DNA of 64,000 nt from Bdellovibrio sp. ZAP7 (GTDB taxonomy: Bacteria > Bdellovibrionota > Bdellovibrionia > Bdellovibrionales > Bdellovibrionaceae): assembly GCF_006874645.1 (NCBI RefSeq), contig NZ_CP030082.1:1736001-1800000 (forward strand), in the 5' to 3' direction. Shown here piece by piece: positions 28,458 to 37,066 of the stretch. Both the position numbers and the translations under genes were made by a program. A model generated the notes under the pieces. It saw only the letters and a program-made list of their open reading frames with translations, ran no database searches and was not told the origin of the DNA. Position 1 is the stretch's first letter; each line of letters begins with the position of its first letter.

Positions 28458-29764
28458 AAAAACAACTGCAAGAGATCTTTAAAGGTTTCTCAAAACTCAC
28501 TCGCCAGGAACGTTTAGATTCTTTGGTGGAAGTTGGTGCTTTACAACAAGCAGACGTAGACTACATCTCTAAGGGTGGTTTGCGTGACACGACTCTGGGT
28601 GAGAAGTTCATTGAAAATGTGATCGGTTATTTCCAGATGCCATTGGGAGTTGCAACGAACTTCCGTATCGATGGTAAAGACTTTGTTATTCCTATGGCGG
28701 TGGAAGAAACTTCTATCGTAGCGGCTGTTTGTAAGTCGGCTAAATGGATCCGTGAGTCTGGCTCTATCACAACGGAAGTTGTGGGGGCTGAGATCATCGG
28801 TCAAATTCAAATCGCCAAAGTGAAAGACTTTGCGACTTTCGAAAAACAATTACTCGCTCAAAAAAACTACATGATCGAAATCTCTAACCGCGAAGTGGCT
28901 TTCGGGCTGGTTCGTCGCGGTGGTGGTGTTCGTGATATTCAAGTGCGCCGCGTTCCTCGTGGTGATGGCACTGATATGGCTGTGGTTCACGTTCTGATGG
29001 ATCCTTGTGATGCCATGGGTGCGAACATCATGAATCAAGTATGCGAATACTTAAAAGAGCCAATCGAACAATTCACGGGCGAAAAAGTGACGATGTGTAT
29101 CCTATCAAACCTGGTGGACACTAAAATCACTCGCGCCGTGGTTCATATCAAAGACATTGATCCTGCTTTGGCAGAAAAAATCGAAGAAGCTTCTTTGTTC
29201 GCGCAAATGGACCCGTACCGTGCGGCGACGAACAACAAGGGCGTCCTTAATGGTATCGACCCCGTGTTAGTGGCGACGGGTAATGACTGGCGTGCGGTGG
29301 AAGCGGGCATTCATGCTTACGCTTGCCGTGATGGTCAGTACCGCTCGATCACGAAATGGTACCGTGATAACGGTGGCCTAACGGGCGTATTCGAAGCTCC
29401 ATTGGTTGTCGGCACTGTGGGTGGGGTTACAACTCTGCATCCAACAGCGATGATGTGTATGAAAATGCTTGGCACTCAGTCGGCAAACGAGCTTTCTCGT
29501 GTGATTGCGGCTGTGGGCTTGGTGCAAAACTTGGGGGCTTTAAAGGCTCTAACGACTGTTGGAATCATCGAAGGTCACATGAAACTTCATACGAAAAATC
29601 TGGCATTGGGTGCCGGCGCTGAAGAGCGTGAGATCCCGGCTGTTCAGAAAAAGCTTGAAGAGATTTTGACCATCCGTAAGCGTATTTCCCTTAGCAATGC
29701 GATTGAAGTTCTTAAGGAACTTCGTGCGGGTCAGGCGACAAGCTCGACTCAGCACCCTCATTAG
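28454..29764 (+). CDS. mvaA: Hydroxymethylglutaryl-CoA reductase, class II
   Basis: The 436-residue enzyme reduces HMG-CoA to mevalonate, the committed step. It resembles the Pseudomonas mevalonii class II enzyme throughout: VEETSIVAA (catalytic Glu), GGGVRDIQV, DAMGANIMNQV (nucleotide-binding), TNNKGVLNGIDPVLVATGND (catalytic Lys and Asp), and GHMKLHTKN (catalytic His). Class II enzymes use NADH, NADPH or both; the preference here cannot be read by eye. Soluble, no membrane anchor. It is translationally coupled to fni by an ATGA overlap. Confidence 0.95.
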   Translation: MKKQLQEIFKGFSKLTRQERLDSLVEVGALQQADVDYISKGGLRDTTLGEKFIENVIGYFQMPLGVATNFRIDGKDFVIPMAVEETSIVAAVCKSAKWIRESGSITTEVVGAEIIGQIQIAKVKDFATFEKQLLAQKNYMIEISNREVAFGLVRRGGGVRDIQVRRVPRGDGTDMAVVHVLMDPCDAMGANIMNQVCEYLKEPIEQFTGEKVTMCILSNLVDTKITRAVVHIKDIDPALAEKIEEASLFAQMDPYRAATNNKGVLNGIDPVLVATGNDWRAVEAGIHAYACRDGQYRSITKWYRDNGGLTGVFEAPLVVGTVGGVTTLHPTAMMCMKMLGTQSANELSRVIAAVGLVQNLGALKALTTVGIIEGHMKLHTKNLALGAGAEEREIPAVQKKLEEILTIRKRISLSNAIEVLKELRAGQATSSTQHPH

Positions 29765-29775
29765 AGGAGGGCCTT

Positions 29776-30708
29776 TTGGCATTGTCGTGCACGATTCCTG
29801 GTAAGACTTTTTTGGTGGGCGAGTATTTAGCTCTCCATGGTGGGCCGACCTTGTCGGCTCTGACAAAGCCTTGCTTTGAATTGATCGCACACAAAGGCAG
29901 CGGATGTTTGGGGAGTATTCATCCTGAATCTCCCGCTGGAAAATTCATTTTAGATCACTCCGATTATTTTAAAAAATTCGACCTTCAGTTCTCCGATCCT
30001 TATCAGGGCATGGGTGGCTTTGGTGCATCGACAGCTCAGTTTTTGGGAGCCTATGCTCTTTGGATGTATCAAGAATCTCATCAGATCGGGATGGAAGCGC
30101 CCTTTGATTTCAAGCATTTGCTTACAGAGTACCAGAAATATGCTTGGAACGGTCAGGGCACTCCGCCAAGTGGCGCCGATCTGATTGCGCAAATGAAGGG
30201 GAGCATGTGCTTTTTTGAAAAGCGCAAAGGCTTGGTGTCGATTGCCGGTTGGCCGTTTGAAGATCTGGAATTCTATCTGATACATACGGGCAATAAGGTG
30301 GCGACCCATGAGCATCTGAAGAGCTTAAAAGAATTTGATTCCGGCACTTTGGAAAAAGCCGCTTATCAAGTTCAGGATGCCTTTGCGACAGCGGATTCGG
30401 CTGAATTGCTTGCAGGTGTAAAAGCTTATGCACAAGCTTTGCAGACTTTGGGATTCACCTGTGAACCGACGTTAAAACTTTTGGAGGGCATCCGTGCCGT
30501 GCCGGGAGTTTTAGCGGCTAAAGGTTGCGGCGCTTTGGGTGCTGATGTTTTGTTTGTCTTTACTGGGAAAAATAAATCTGCTGCCTTGGAACAATATTGT
30601 CAGACGGTGAATGTGAAGCTGGTAGCTTCTCACCGCAGTATTTCTCTGGGTCTTCAAGTTGCAGAACGCACGGACATAGTCGGTGTGGTTAAGGAAATTG
30701 AGTCATGA
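29776..30708 (+). CDS. GHMP kinase, probable phosphomevalonate kinase
   Basis: The 310-residue protein has the three GHMP kinase motifs: N-terminal IPGKTFLVGEYLALHGGP, the ATP loop GMGGFGASTAQFLGAY, and the C-terminal AKGCGALGADVLFVF. Since a clear mevalonate kinase and a clear decarboxylase lie in the same operon, phosphomevalonate kinase is the missing activity and the best assignment; SGADLIAQMKG also resembles that family. The start is a TTG at 29776 with AGGAGGG upstream, and the stop overlaps the next start (ATGA). Confidence 0.85.
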   Translation: MALSCTIPGKTFLVGEYLALHGGPTLSALTKPCFELIAHKGSGCLGSIHPESPAGKFILDHSDYFKKFDLQFSDPYQGMGGFGASTAQFLGAYALWMYQESHQIGMEAPFDFKHLLTEYQKYAWNGQGTPPSGADLIAQMKGSMCFFEKRKGLVSIAGWPFEDLEFYLIHTGNKVATHEHLKSLKEFDSGTLEKAAYQVQDAFATADSAELLAGVKAYAQALQTLGFTCEPTLKLLEGIRAVPGVLAAKGCGALGADVLFVFTGKNKSAALEQYCQTVNVKLVASHRSISLGLQVAERTDIVGVVKEIES

Positions 30709-31685
30709 ATCAAGTTTTAGTCTCTGCTCCATCAAATATCGCTCTTATCAAGTACATGGGTAAAATCGAAGGTACTGGCAATAAGCCAACGAATGCTTCT
30801 TTGTCTTATACTCTAGATAACTTGCGCACGTTTGTGCGTTTGACGGAAATCGATGGTGGGGCTGACCAATGGAAGCCTTTGATTCGTGAAGATCTTGAAA
30901 AAATCGATCTTTCTGAAAAAGGTCAGCAACGCTTTCTAAAACATTTTGCGAATTTGAAGGCAAAATGGGGAGTCACAAAAAACTTCCTGGTGGAATCGGC
31001 AAATAACTTTCCTTCTGACTGCGGCCTTGCCAGTTCTGCTTCTAGCTTTGCTGCTTTGACATTGGCAGCTGCTGAAATGTTTCAAAAACTAAATCCACAA
31101 CCGTGGGGAGCTGATCTGAAAACTTTGTCAGAGCTTTCCCGTCAGGGTTCTGGGTCTTCTTGTCGCTCTTTGTTTTCTCCCTGGGCTTTGTGGAAGCATG
31201 AATATGCGCAGCCGATGAATTTGCCTGTTAAAAACATGCATCACATCTGTGTCGTGGTAGAGGCTTCTAAGAAAGAAGTGTCTTCATCTGACGCTCACAA
31301 ACTGGTTACAACCAGCCCTCGTTTTGAAGGTCGTGTTGAGCGTGCCGAACTTCGCTTGGCAGATTTAAGTCAGGCCTTGCAGTCCACAGACTGGCACATG
31401 GCTCGTCAAATCGTGTGGGATGAGTTCATTGATATGCATCGCCTGTTTGAAACCAGTCAGCCAGCTTTTAGTTATATGACTGACGCTTCCAAACAAGTAT
31501 TGGAAGAGTGCCAAAAGCTTTGGAATCGTTGGCAAGATGGACCGCTGGTGACGATGGATGCGGGTGCCAATGTGCACATGCTTTTCCGTCACGATCAAAT
31601 CAAACGTTACTCTGAATACCGCGAGCATTTCGGTAAGCAGTTTAAGATTTTAGCTTTTGAAGGCGTCATTCCAGATGTCCACTAA
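30705..31685 (+). CDS. mvaD: Diphosphomevalonate decarboxylase
   Basis: The 326-residue enzyme converts mevalonate diphosphate to isopentenyl diphosphate with ATP. Family motifs are SAPSNIALIKYMGK with the catalytic-site Lys (the usual KYWGK is KYMGK here), NNFPSDCGLASSASSFAALT (phosphate loop), and TMDAGANVHML with the catalytic Asp. The gene overlaps its neighbours on both sides by a few bases. Confidence 0.94.
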   Translation: MNQVLVSAPSNIALIKYMGKIEGTGNKPTNASLSYTLDNLRTFVRLTEIDGGADQWKPLIREDLEKIDLSEKGQQRFLKHFANLKAKWGVTKNFLVESANNFPSDCGLASSASSFAALTLAAAEMFQKLNPQPWGADLKTLSELSRQGSGSSCRSLFSPWALWKHEYAQPMNLPVKNMHHICVVVEASKKEVSSSDAHKLVTTSPRFEGRVERAELRLADLSQALQSTDWHMARQIVWDEFIDMHRLFETSQPAFSYMTDASKQVLEECQKLWNRWQDGPLVTMDAGANVHMLFRHDQIKRYSEYREHFGKQFKILAFEGVIPDVH

Positions 31686-32562
31686 TTTTCAGTGCACAGC
31701 TTATGGTAAATGGATTTTAGCTGGCGAACACTCAGTGATTCGTGGCTATCCTTCATTGGTATTTCCGATTCCGTCACGTACTTTGGAATTGGAATACAAA
31801 GCGGGTGATCATGCTTTGCAATTAGAACTTCGTGGCGATCATGGTAAGGAACTGCAATTATTGATTTGGGGAGTTCTGGAAAGAGCTTTCCAGTTAAAAG
31901 GAATTGCTCGTCAGAATTTGACTGGCACTTTGTATATGGATTCATCGTTGCCTGTGGGTGCGGGCATGGGGGCTTCGGCTGCTTTGTGCGTCGCTTTGAC
32001 TCGTTGGTTGGGTCACCTGGGTTATGTGCAAGAGGCAGAGTATTTTGATTTCGCACGTAATCTGGAAGATCTTTTCCACGGTGAAAGCAGTGGGATTGAT
32101 ATCGCTGTTGCATTATCTGGCGAAGGTTTGCGTTTTGTTCGTAACGGGGAACGCAAGCAAATCACTCCGAAATGGAAACCTCGTTGGTATATTTCTTATT
32201 CTGGCAAACGTGGGGTGACTGTGGATGCCGTCAATAAGGTGAAAGACCTTTTGGCGAAGCAACCTCCGACGGGCCAGCAAATTGATTTGAACATGGCAAA
32301 AGCAGTCGAAACCGCTCAGCAGGCGTTGATGATGGACGAAGAACAAGGACGTAAGGTCTTGGTTCAAGCCATCGAAATGGGTGCAGAATGCTTTGAGCAA
32401 TGGGGCTTGAATGATGGAGCACCAGCGAACCACATTCAGTGGCTGCGTAATCAGGGCGCCATTGCCGTAAAACCCACCGGTTCAGGTGGTGGCGGCTATG
32501 TGATCTCTCTGTGGGACAGAGAGCCTTCAGCAGAAGCTCTCAAGGAATTAATTCCCTGTTAG
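31675..32562 (+). CDS. mvk: Mevalonate kinase
   Basis: The 295-residue GHMP kinase phosphorylates mevalonate. Motifs are YGKWILAGEHSVIRGYPSLV at the N-terminus, DSSLPVGAGMGASAALCVAL (phosphate loop), GESSGID (substrate side), and KPTGSGGGGYVISL at the C-terminus. The ATG at 31675 lies inside the end of mvaD. This is the last gene of the rpmI-rplT-isoprenoid operon. HMG-CoA synthase and acetoacetyl-CoA thiolase are not in the window. Confidence 0.93.
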   Translation: MSTNFQCTAYGKWILAGEHSVIRGYPSLVFPIPSRTLELEYKAGDHALQLELRGDHGKELQLLIWGVLERAFQLKGIARQNLTGTLYMDSSLPVGAGMGASAALCVALTRWLGHLGYVQEAEYFDFARNLEDLFHGESSGIDIAVALSGEGLRFVRNGERKQITPKWKPRWYISYSGKRGVTVDAVNKVKDLLAKQPPTGQQIDLNMAKAVETAQQALMMDEEQGRKVLVQAIEMGAECFEQWGLNDGAPANHIQWLRNQGAIAVKPTGSGGGGYVISLWDREPSAEALKELIPC

Positions 32563-32661
32563 TTTAAGAAGTTCTTTTGACGATATAACCTATTGGGATA
32601 TTTCTAAATAGCTTTTGGTAGTCAATATCCTCATCGGAGAGTGTTATTTGAAATTGGACGG

Positions 32662-32687
32662 ATGCAGTGCGGAACCGCAGCGGAAAT
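32662..32687. repeat. Dispersed 26-bp repeat, copy 2
   Basis: Shares 22 of 26 bases with 14430-14455, including the exact core GTGCGGAACCG. It lies in the gap between the mevalonate operon and its terminator. Confidence 0.5.
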
Positions 32688-32715
32688 GAAAATGACAACT
32701 TTGTCTGCGGTTTAA

Positions 32716-32752
32716 AAAAAAAGCCTCTCGTTTTGCGAGAGGCTTTTTAGTT
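32716..32752. terminator. Bidirectional terminator between mevalonate operon and lipoprotein gene
   Basis: A 13-bp stem AAAAAGCCTCTCG / CGAGAGGCTTTTT has T-runs on both strands and serves two converging genes. Confidence 0.92.
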
Positions 32753-32774
32753 TTAATGGGGAATGAGTTGTTGG

Positions 32775-33539
32775 TTATTTACAGATCGAGATGGCTTTGG
32801 TCGCCGCCACGATTTTTGCGTAAGGCGAATTTGTTGAGCGTAATACCGCCCAATAACGTGCGCCACCTTTCCAGCTGCCGCTGACTTGGCCAGCGATGCG
32901 CGCGTCTTTGCCCATCCAGCGATTCAAGATGCGAATACCGCAGCTCAAATTTTTGTAAGGGTCATGCAGATCATTCGTCGATTTCAAACCGCATCCATAG
33001 GCATTGCCGCTTTCAACAGAAAGTTGTAAAAGGCCGGCACTGATCACGTTGTTGCCTGAGCTGTCGTTAAAGTTTTCAGTGTAGTTCAGGTTCGTATTGA
33101 AACTGCTTTCGTACTTAGTCATCTGCGACAACAAGTAAACCCAGAAGTTTTTGCGCTGATCACGCGTCAGGCTATTGTACTTCGGACAGAATGTCGTGCC
33201 ATCTGCTGGGATTACGTCCAGAAGGTCGTCGCCCAGAACATCAAGTTGAGTCATCACGTGAGCAGTCCAGAGCTTGCCGTCAGATTTTGCAGCTTCCCAG
33301 ATGGGTGCTACAGCCAGGGCGCCAGGGCTTGGGCTTGTCGTCGGTGTCGGCGTTACCGTTGGTGACGGTGACGGTGAAGGGGTTGGTGTTGGATCAGGGG
33401 TCGAAATTCCGGAAGATGAATTGTCATCGCCGGTCGTGCTAGAAAGTTGACTGGAGCTGAGGGAACCATTGTTTCCGCAGGCAACCAGAAATCCCGAGAT
33501 CAAAATAAAAATTGTTGTTTTTAGTTTCAATCTTGCCAT
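32775..33539 (-). CDS. Lipoprotein with lytic-transglycosylase-like domain
   Basis: The 254-residue product starts MARLKLKTTIFILISGFLVACG, a lipoprotein signal with lipobox FLVAC. I start at 33539 because the open frame above adds 23 residues that would spoil the signal. A Pro/Thr/Ser-rich stalk (about 50-75) leads to a C-terminal domain with an SLT/lysozyme-like pattern: KYESSF (candidate catalytic Glu), SAGLLQLS, and NLSCGIRILNRWM. It may cleave peptidoglycan from a membrane-tethered position. A non-catalytic relative is possible. Confidence 0.8.
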   Translation of the reverse strand: MARLKLKTTIFILISGFLVACGNNGSLSSSQLSSTTGDDNSSSGISTPDPTPTPSPSPSPTVTPTPTTSPSPGALAVAPIWEAAKSDGKLWTAHVMTQLDVLGDDLLDVIPADGTTFCPKYNSLTRDQRKNFWVYLLSQMTKYESSFNTNLNYTENFNDSSGNNVISAGLLQLSVESGNAYGCGLKSTNDLHDPYKNLSCGIRILNRWMGKDARIAGQVSGSWKGGARYWAVLRSTNSPYAKIVAATKAISICK

Positions 33540-33698
33540 GACCAACAGATCGGTCGCGGCCCGGAAAACCTTTACAGTTGCGGAAACTGTAAAAAATGTG
33601 AACGGCAATGAATGGATTTTGAGACTAAAATTTAGACGCTAGTCGCGTGAAAAACACGACTGGCGCGGGCTTCATAGTGTTGACTCAGAGTGAATGCT

Positions 33699-34940
33699 CT
33701 AGTGAATATTTCGCAATGTCGAGTGAATATCCTGCCGGAAAAGTCTCCAGACGGGAGGAAGGCTTGCAATCATCACAGCGAAAACTGTGAAGGCTCCAGT
33801 AACTAATATCATCCACCACGGCCAATTGTTTGCCGTCGGAGCGGGCAAAGTGCTTCCTGCGGTCGAGAGAATAATCGGATTTAGTATAAATTCTAAAATG
33901 GCTGCGATGATGATGGCAGAGAAGCCCATCATCAGTCCTTCCAATATCAATAGAGCTGTTAAATCCTGACGAGAACGGCCCAATGCACGCAAAACTGCTA
34001 ATTCCACAGTGCGACCTTCTATGCGCGTGTAAAACACCGCCAGAACCGTCAGTGTGCTTAATAAAAGAAGAATACCCACAACTAAAAGTTGCAGTGTTTG
34101 ATTGGAACCAGCGAGCTCCTGAAGGCGAGTTTTTTCTTTTTCGACGAAGGCTATTTGTGAGACAGTTCGCTGATTGATGAGGCTCGCTAATGAATCCTGC
34201 CCATCGTTTTGAATGTTTAATATGAAATAACTTAGAACTCGAGGGCCCCAGATGGTTTGATATCCAGGGGTCGACGCAACCGCGGTCTGCGCCGTCGTCA
34301 AATTCGTAAATATTCCTTTGTCCCAGGATTTTCCGGTGGCTTTTAAAACACCCGTAATTTTTAATGGAAAAGCAGCACTCGAAATTTTAGATCCATAGAT
34401 TTCGGCATGTGTGTAGATGCTTTGTCCAACCGTGAGCGATTGGGACTCCGCCACTTGCGAGCCGATGACAGCTTCTCCAGGATTTTGCGGAAACTGCCCT
34501 TCTTGGAGTTGCGGAGCAGATTCAGTGGGAACCATCGAGAGCAAAGATTCATCAGTCCCGACTAATTTAAATTCTTTGTATTTACCAAAAAATAAAAGCG
34601 GTGTGATGTGAGACACCGTAAAGCTATTTTGAAATTTCGCTTGGTCTTCAAAGGAGATATCTTTTTTCGCCTTTAAAGTTTCGTAAAGATTTTGGGGGAT
34701 ATAATTTGGAAGCTCGCCCTCGAAGTTCAGGGCTCCCAAAAGAATATCAATCCCACCGGATTTTGCACCAACGATGGCATCACCTTGAGTTGCGAGAGTA
34801 TCAAAGCGTGAATGGGAAAGCACTTCTAGTTTTAAAAGGACCGTCACGGCGGCAATAGCAATGGCTAATGAAAACACGGTGATCGCCGTCGTCAGTAAGT
34901 GGCGTTTTAGATAAAGGTAGGAAAGTCGCAATAAACTCAT
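33699..34940 (-). CDS. ABC transporter permease, MacB/LolC-like
   Basis: The 413-residue protein has the FtsX-like permease layout: one N-terminal membrane helix (about residues 15-37), a periplasmic domain of about 220 residues, then three C-terminal helices with the conserved FYTRIEGRTVELAVLRALG coupling segment. Such permeases use ATP for mechanotransmission or lipoprotein or peptide extrusion rather than classical transport. The gene overlaps the ATPase gene by 4 nt. Confidence 0.9.
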   Translation of the reverse strand: MSLLRLSYLYLKRHLLTTAITVFSLAIAIAAVTVLLKLEVLSHSRFDTLATQGDAIVGAKSGGIDILLGALNFEGELPNYIPQNLYETLKAKKDISFEDQAKFQNSFTVSHITPLLFFGKYKEFKLVGTDESLLSMVPTESAPQLQEGQFPQNPGEAVIGSQVAESQSLTVGQSIYTHAEIYGSKISSAAFPLKITGVLKATGKSWDKGIFTNLTTAQTAVASTPGYQTIWGPRVLSYFILNIQNDGQDSLASLINQRTVSQIAFVEKEKTRLQELAGSNQTLQLLVVGILLLLSTLTVLAVFYTRIEGRTVELAVLRALGRSRQDLTALLILEGLMMGFSAIIIAAILEFILNPIILSTAGSTLPAPTANNWPWWMILVTGAFTVFAVMIASLPPVWRLFRQDIHSTLRNIH

Positions 34941-35542
34941 TTCGCGATCTCCTTCATATCTAGAATGCGGGTGAAGTATTTCTCCACGCGGTGATCGTGG
35001 CTGACCATGACTACGGAGGGATTGTGAGATCCCTCGATAAGAAGCTTCATCACTTGTTCTGAGTTTTTATCATCCAGACTGGAAGTGGGTTCATCTGCTA
35101 AGATAATCGATGGCATAAGTCCCAAAGCGCGGGCTACGGCTATTCTTTGCTGCTCCCCCAGGCTCATGCTTTGTGTGCGGCTAAAGGACTTGTCTTTCAA
35201 ACCTACGGCACTGAGCATTTCTTGTGCGGCATTTTTGTTTAAACCTACCAATTCCAAATTTTCTGTCGCTGTTAAATAGGGCAGCAGGTTTAGATTTTGA
35301 AAAACCAGCGACATGTTCTCTTTGCGAAGATGGCTGATTTTACTTTCCGAAAGTTTCGCTAGGGATTCTCCATCCCAAAAAACTTCGCCTGATTGGGGAG
35401 TGTAAAGTCCCGCAAGAAGATGCAAAAGTGTCGTCTTGCCTGTGCCACTGGGACCTTTAATTAAAACTCTCTCATGACTCGCAATAGTCAGTTCAGGCAG
35501 TTTAAAAAAAGGTGTGACGATGTTCTGCAGGCGAAGTTCCAT
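34937..35542 (-). CDS. ABC transporter ATP-binding protein, LolD/MacB-like
   Basis: The 201-residue ATPase has Walker A GPSGTGKTTLLHLL, Q-loop FQNLNLLPYL, signature MSLGEQQRIAVARAL (a variant of LSGGQ), Walker B IILADEPTSSLD and switch His in MVSHDHR. It pairs with the permease just downstream. The AlkD-like gene lies 20 nt upstream on the same strand, so all three may be co-transcribed. Confidence 0.93.
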   Translation of the reverse strand: MELRLQNIVTPFFKLPELTIASHERVLIKGPSGTGKTTLLHLLAGLYTPQSGEVFWDGESLAKLSESKISHLRKENMSLVFQNLNLLPYLTATENLELVGLNKNAAQEMLSAVGLKDKSFSRTQSMSLGEQQRIAVARALGLMPSIILADEPTSSLDDKNSEQVMKLLIEGSHNPSVVMVSHDHRVEKYFTRILDMKEIAK

Positions 35543-35562
35543 AGCCCTATGCTATGCGCGGG

Positions 35563-36273
35563 TTACTTCAAGTTCAAATAATACTTGCGCTCTTTCTCGG
35601 GGAATTTTTCGATAGCATAGCGAAGCATCGTGCGCGGCATTTGTGTCGCGTATTTGTCGAGGAATTTTCTCTCGGCTTTGGCGTCACGATTTCCCACTTC
35701 ACGAAGCATCCAGCCCACAGCTTTGTGAATCAGATCGTGCTTATCGTGCAAAAGAATTTCCGCAATTTTAAAAGTGTCGACAAAGTCTTTTTGGCGCAGG
35801 AAATAGAACGTCGACATGATCGCAATTCTTCGCTCCCACAGATTTTTTGATTTCGCGTATTTGAAAAGGATCGCGCGGTCTTTTTCATACAAGTAAGGCC
35901 CTAAAACCGCCGGGGCAATGGTGTCCACCAGATCCCAGTTGTTGATGCCTTTCCTATATTTAATTAAAAACTTAAAAATACGGGTTTGGCCGGTGGCATT
36001 TTCCTTAGGAAACCTCTGTGACAGAATTATTAAGGAAATGAGTCGTTCCTCATGAATGGGGGATTGGAGCAGGGTTGCAAGCTCTGTGAAAGGTAAGTCC
36101 TTGAAAGTCTTAGCAACCGCGCGGCTTTGACCCACGGTTAGCCCTAAAAAGACGTCGCCCTCCGCGTACTCGCCCGGGCCGGTTTTAAAGAATCTCTGTA
36201 ATACAGGAACCCGTGTTTTGCTTTGCAAACGCTTGATTTCTTTTTGAATTGTCATGAATTGATCATATTCCAT
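35563..36273 (-). CDS. DNA alkylation repair protein, AlkD-like
   Basis: The 236-residue all-helical protein matches the AlkD/AlkC HEAT-repeat glycosylase family: DLPFTELATLLQSPIHEERL, NNWDLVDTIAPAVLG (with the conserved Trp-Asp), WERRIAIMSTFYF and KAVGWMLREVGNRD. AlkD removes alkylated purines without flipping the base. I start at the ATG at 36273; the open frame extends to 36312. Confidence 0.9.
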   Translation of the reverse strand: MEYDQFMTIQKEIKRLQSKTRVPVLQRFFKTGPGEYAEGDVFLGLTVGQSRAVAKTFKDLPFTELATLLQSPIHEERLISLIILSQRFPKENATGQTRIFKFLIKYRKGINNWDLVDTIAPAVLGPYLYEKDRAILFKYAKSKNLWERRIAIMSTFYFLRQKDFVDTFKIAEILLHDKHDLIHKAVGWMLREVGNRDAKAERKFLDKYATQMPRTMLRYAIEKFPEKERKYYLNLK

Positions 36274-36393
36274 TTTAATCACCCGCGTCGACAGCATTTT
36301 GATAAACAACAACGCTTGATTGGAGTCATGGTCTTCATTAGGATGCGCCTCTATTCTTTAACAAATTTGAATACTAAAAAACAGGAGAACAAA

Positions 36394-37008
36394 ATGAAAA
36401 AGTTTATGATGATGCTTTTGTCTTTGAGCTTTGTTGGTACAACAGCAATGGCATTCGAAGGTGCATTCGTTCCAAACGAAGATGGCGCGACAGTTCAACC
36501 TTTGAGAGGCATTTGCCCGGCTAAACCAGTTAAAAATGGTAACTACTGCAAACCAGTTGGCAACTCTTGCCCATCTGGATACGACCAATTCGCAAAACTT
36601 TGCTGGGGTGGTTGGAAAAAAGGTTTCTACAAATGTGGTATCTCTTGTAAGCCTAAAGAACAATGCGGTTGGAATCCACACGGTGACTACCGTTGCGGCA
36701 ACCCAGGTTACGGTCCAAATCCAGGGCATCACTTTGCAGCCGTTGAAGGCGTGTTGAAATTGAATGTAGACGGCGCCGTTGAATTGAAAGCTGCTAAAAA
36801 CATCTGTGAAGTTCAAGGTTCTGTTGCTGGTGATAACGATCATTGGACAGTTTGCCGTCCCGCTGACGGTGTGAACTGTGCTCCTGGTTACAAACGCATG
36901 AACAAATATTGCATCGGTAGCTGGAAAAAACCTTTGTACCGTTGTGGTTATGTTTGCGAAAAATCTCGCAATGCTAACGACGATGGCAACGGTGGCGGCA
37001 TTAACTAG
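36394..37008 (+). CDS. Secreted Cys-rich protein, two-module paralogue 1
   Basis: The 204-residue product has a signal peptide ending at TAMAFEG. The mature protein holds two copies of a Cys module: a first unit with YCKPVGNSCPSGY, KLCWGGWKKGFYKCGISC and an added CGWNPHGDYRCGNPG, and a second with VCRPADGVNCAPGY and KYCIGSWKKPLYRCGYVC. The even number of cysteines and the signal peptide point to a disulfide-rich exported protein. AGGAG precedes the ATG. Two paralogues lie at 37067 and 40775. No known family recognised. Confidence 0.82.
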   Translation: MKKFMMMLLSLSFVGTTAMAFEGAFVPNEDGATVQPLRGICPAKPVKNGNYCKPVGNSCPSGYDQFAKLCWGGWKKGFYKCGISCKPKEQCGWNPHGDYRCGNPGYGPNPGHHFAAVEGVLKLNVDGAVELKAAKNICEVQGSVAGDNDHWTVCRPADGVNCAPGYKRMNKYCIGSWKKPLYRCGYVCEKSRNANDDGNGGGIN

Positions 37009-37023
37009 TTAGTTGGATTATTC

Positions 37024-37052
37024 AAGGCTCCCGTTCCGGGGACCTTTTTGTT
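37024..37052 (+). terminator. Terminator between the two Cys-rich paralogues
   Basis: A 10-bp stem with one mismatch (AAGGCTCCCG / CGGGGACCTT) is followed by a T-rich tail. Confidence 0.75.
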
Positions 37053-37066
37053 TTTTCGGAGAAGAT

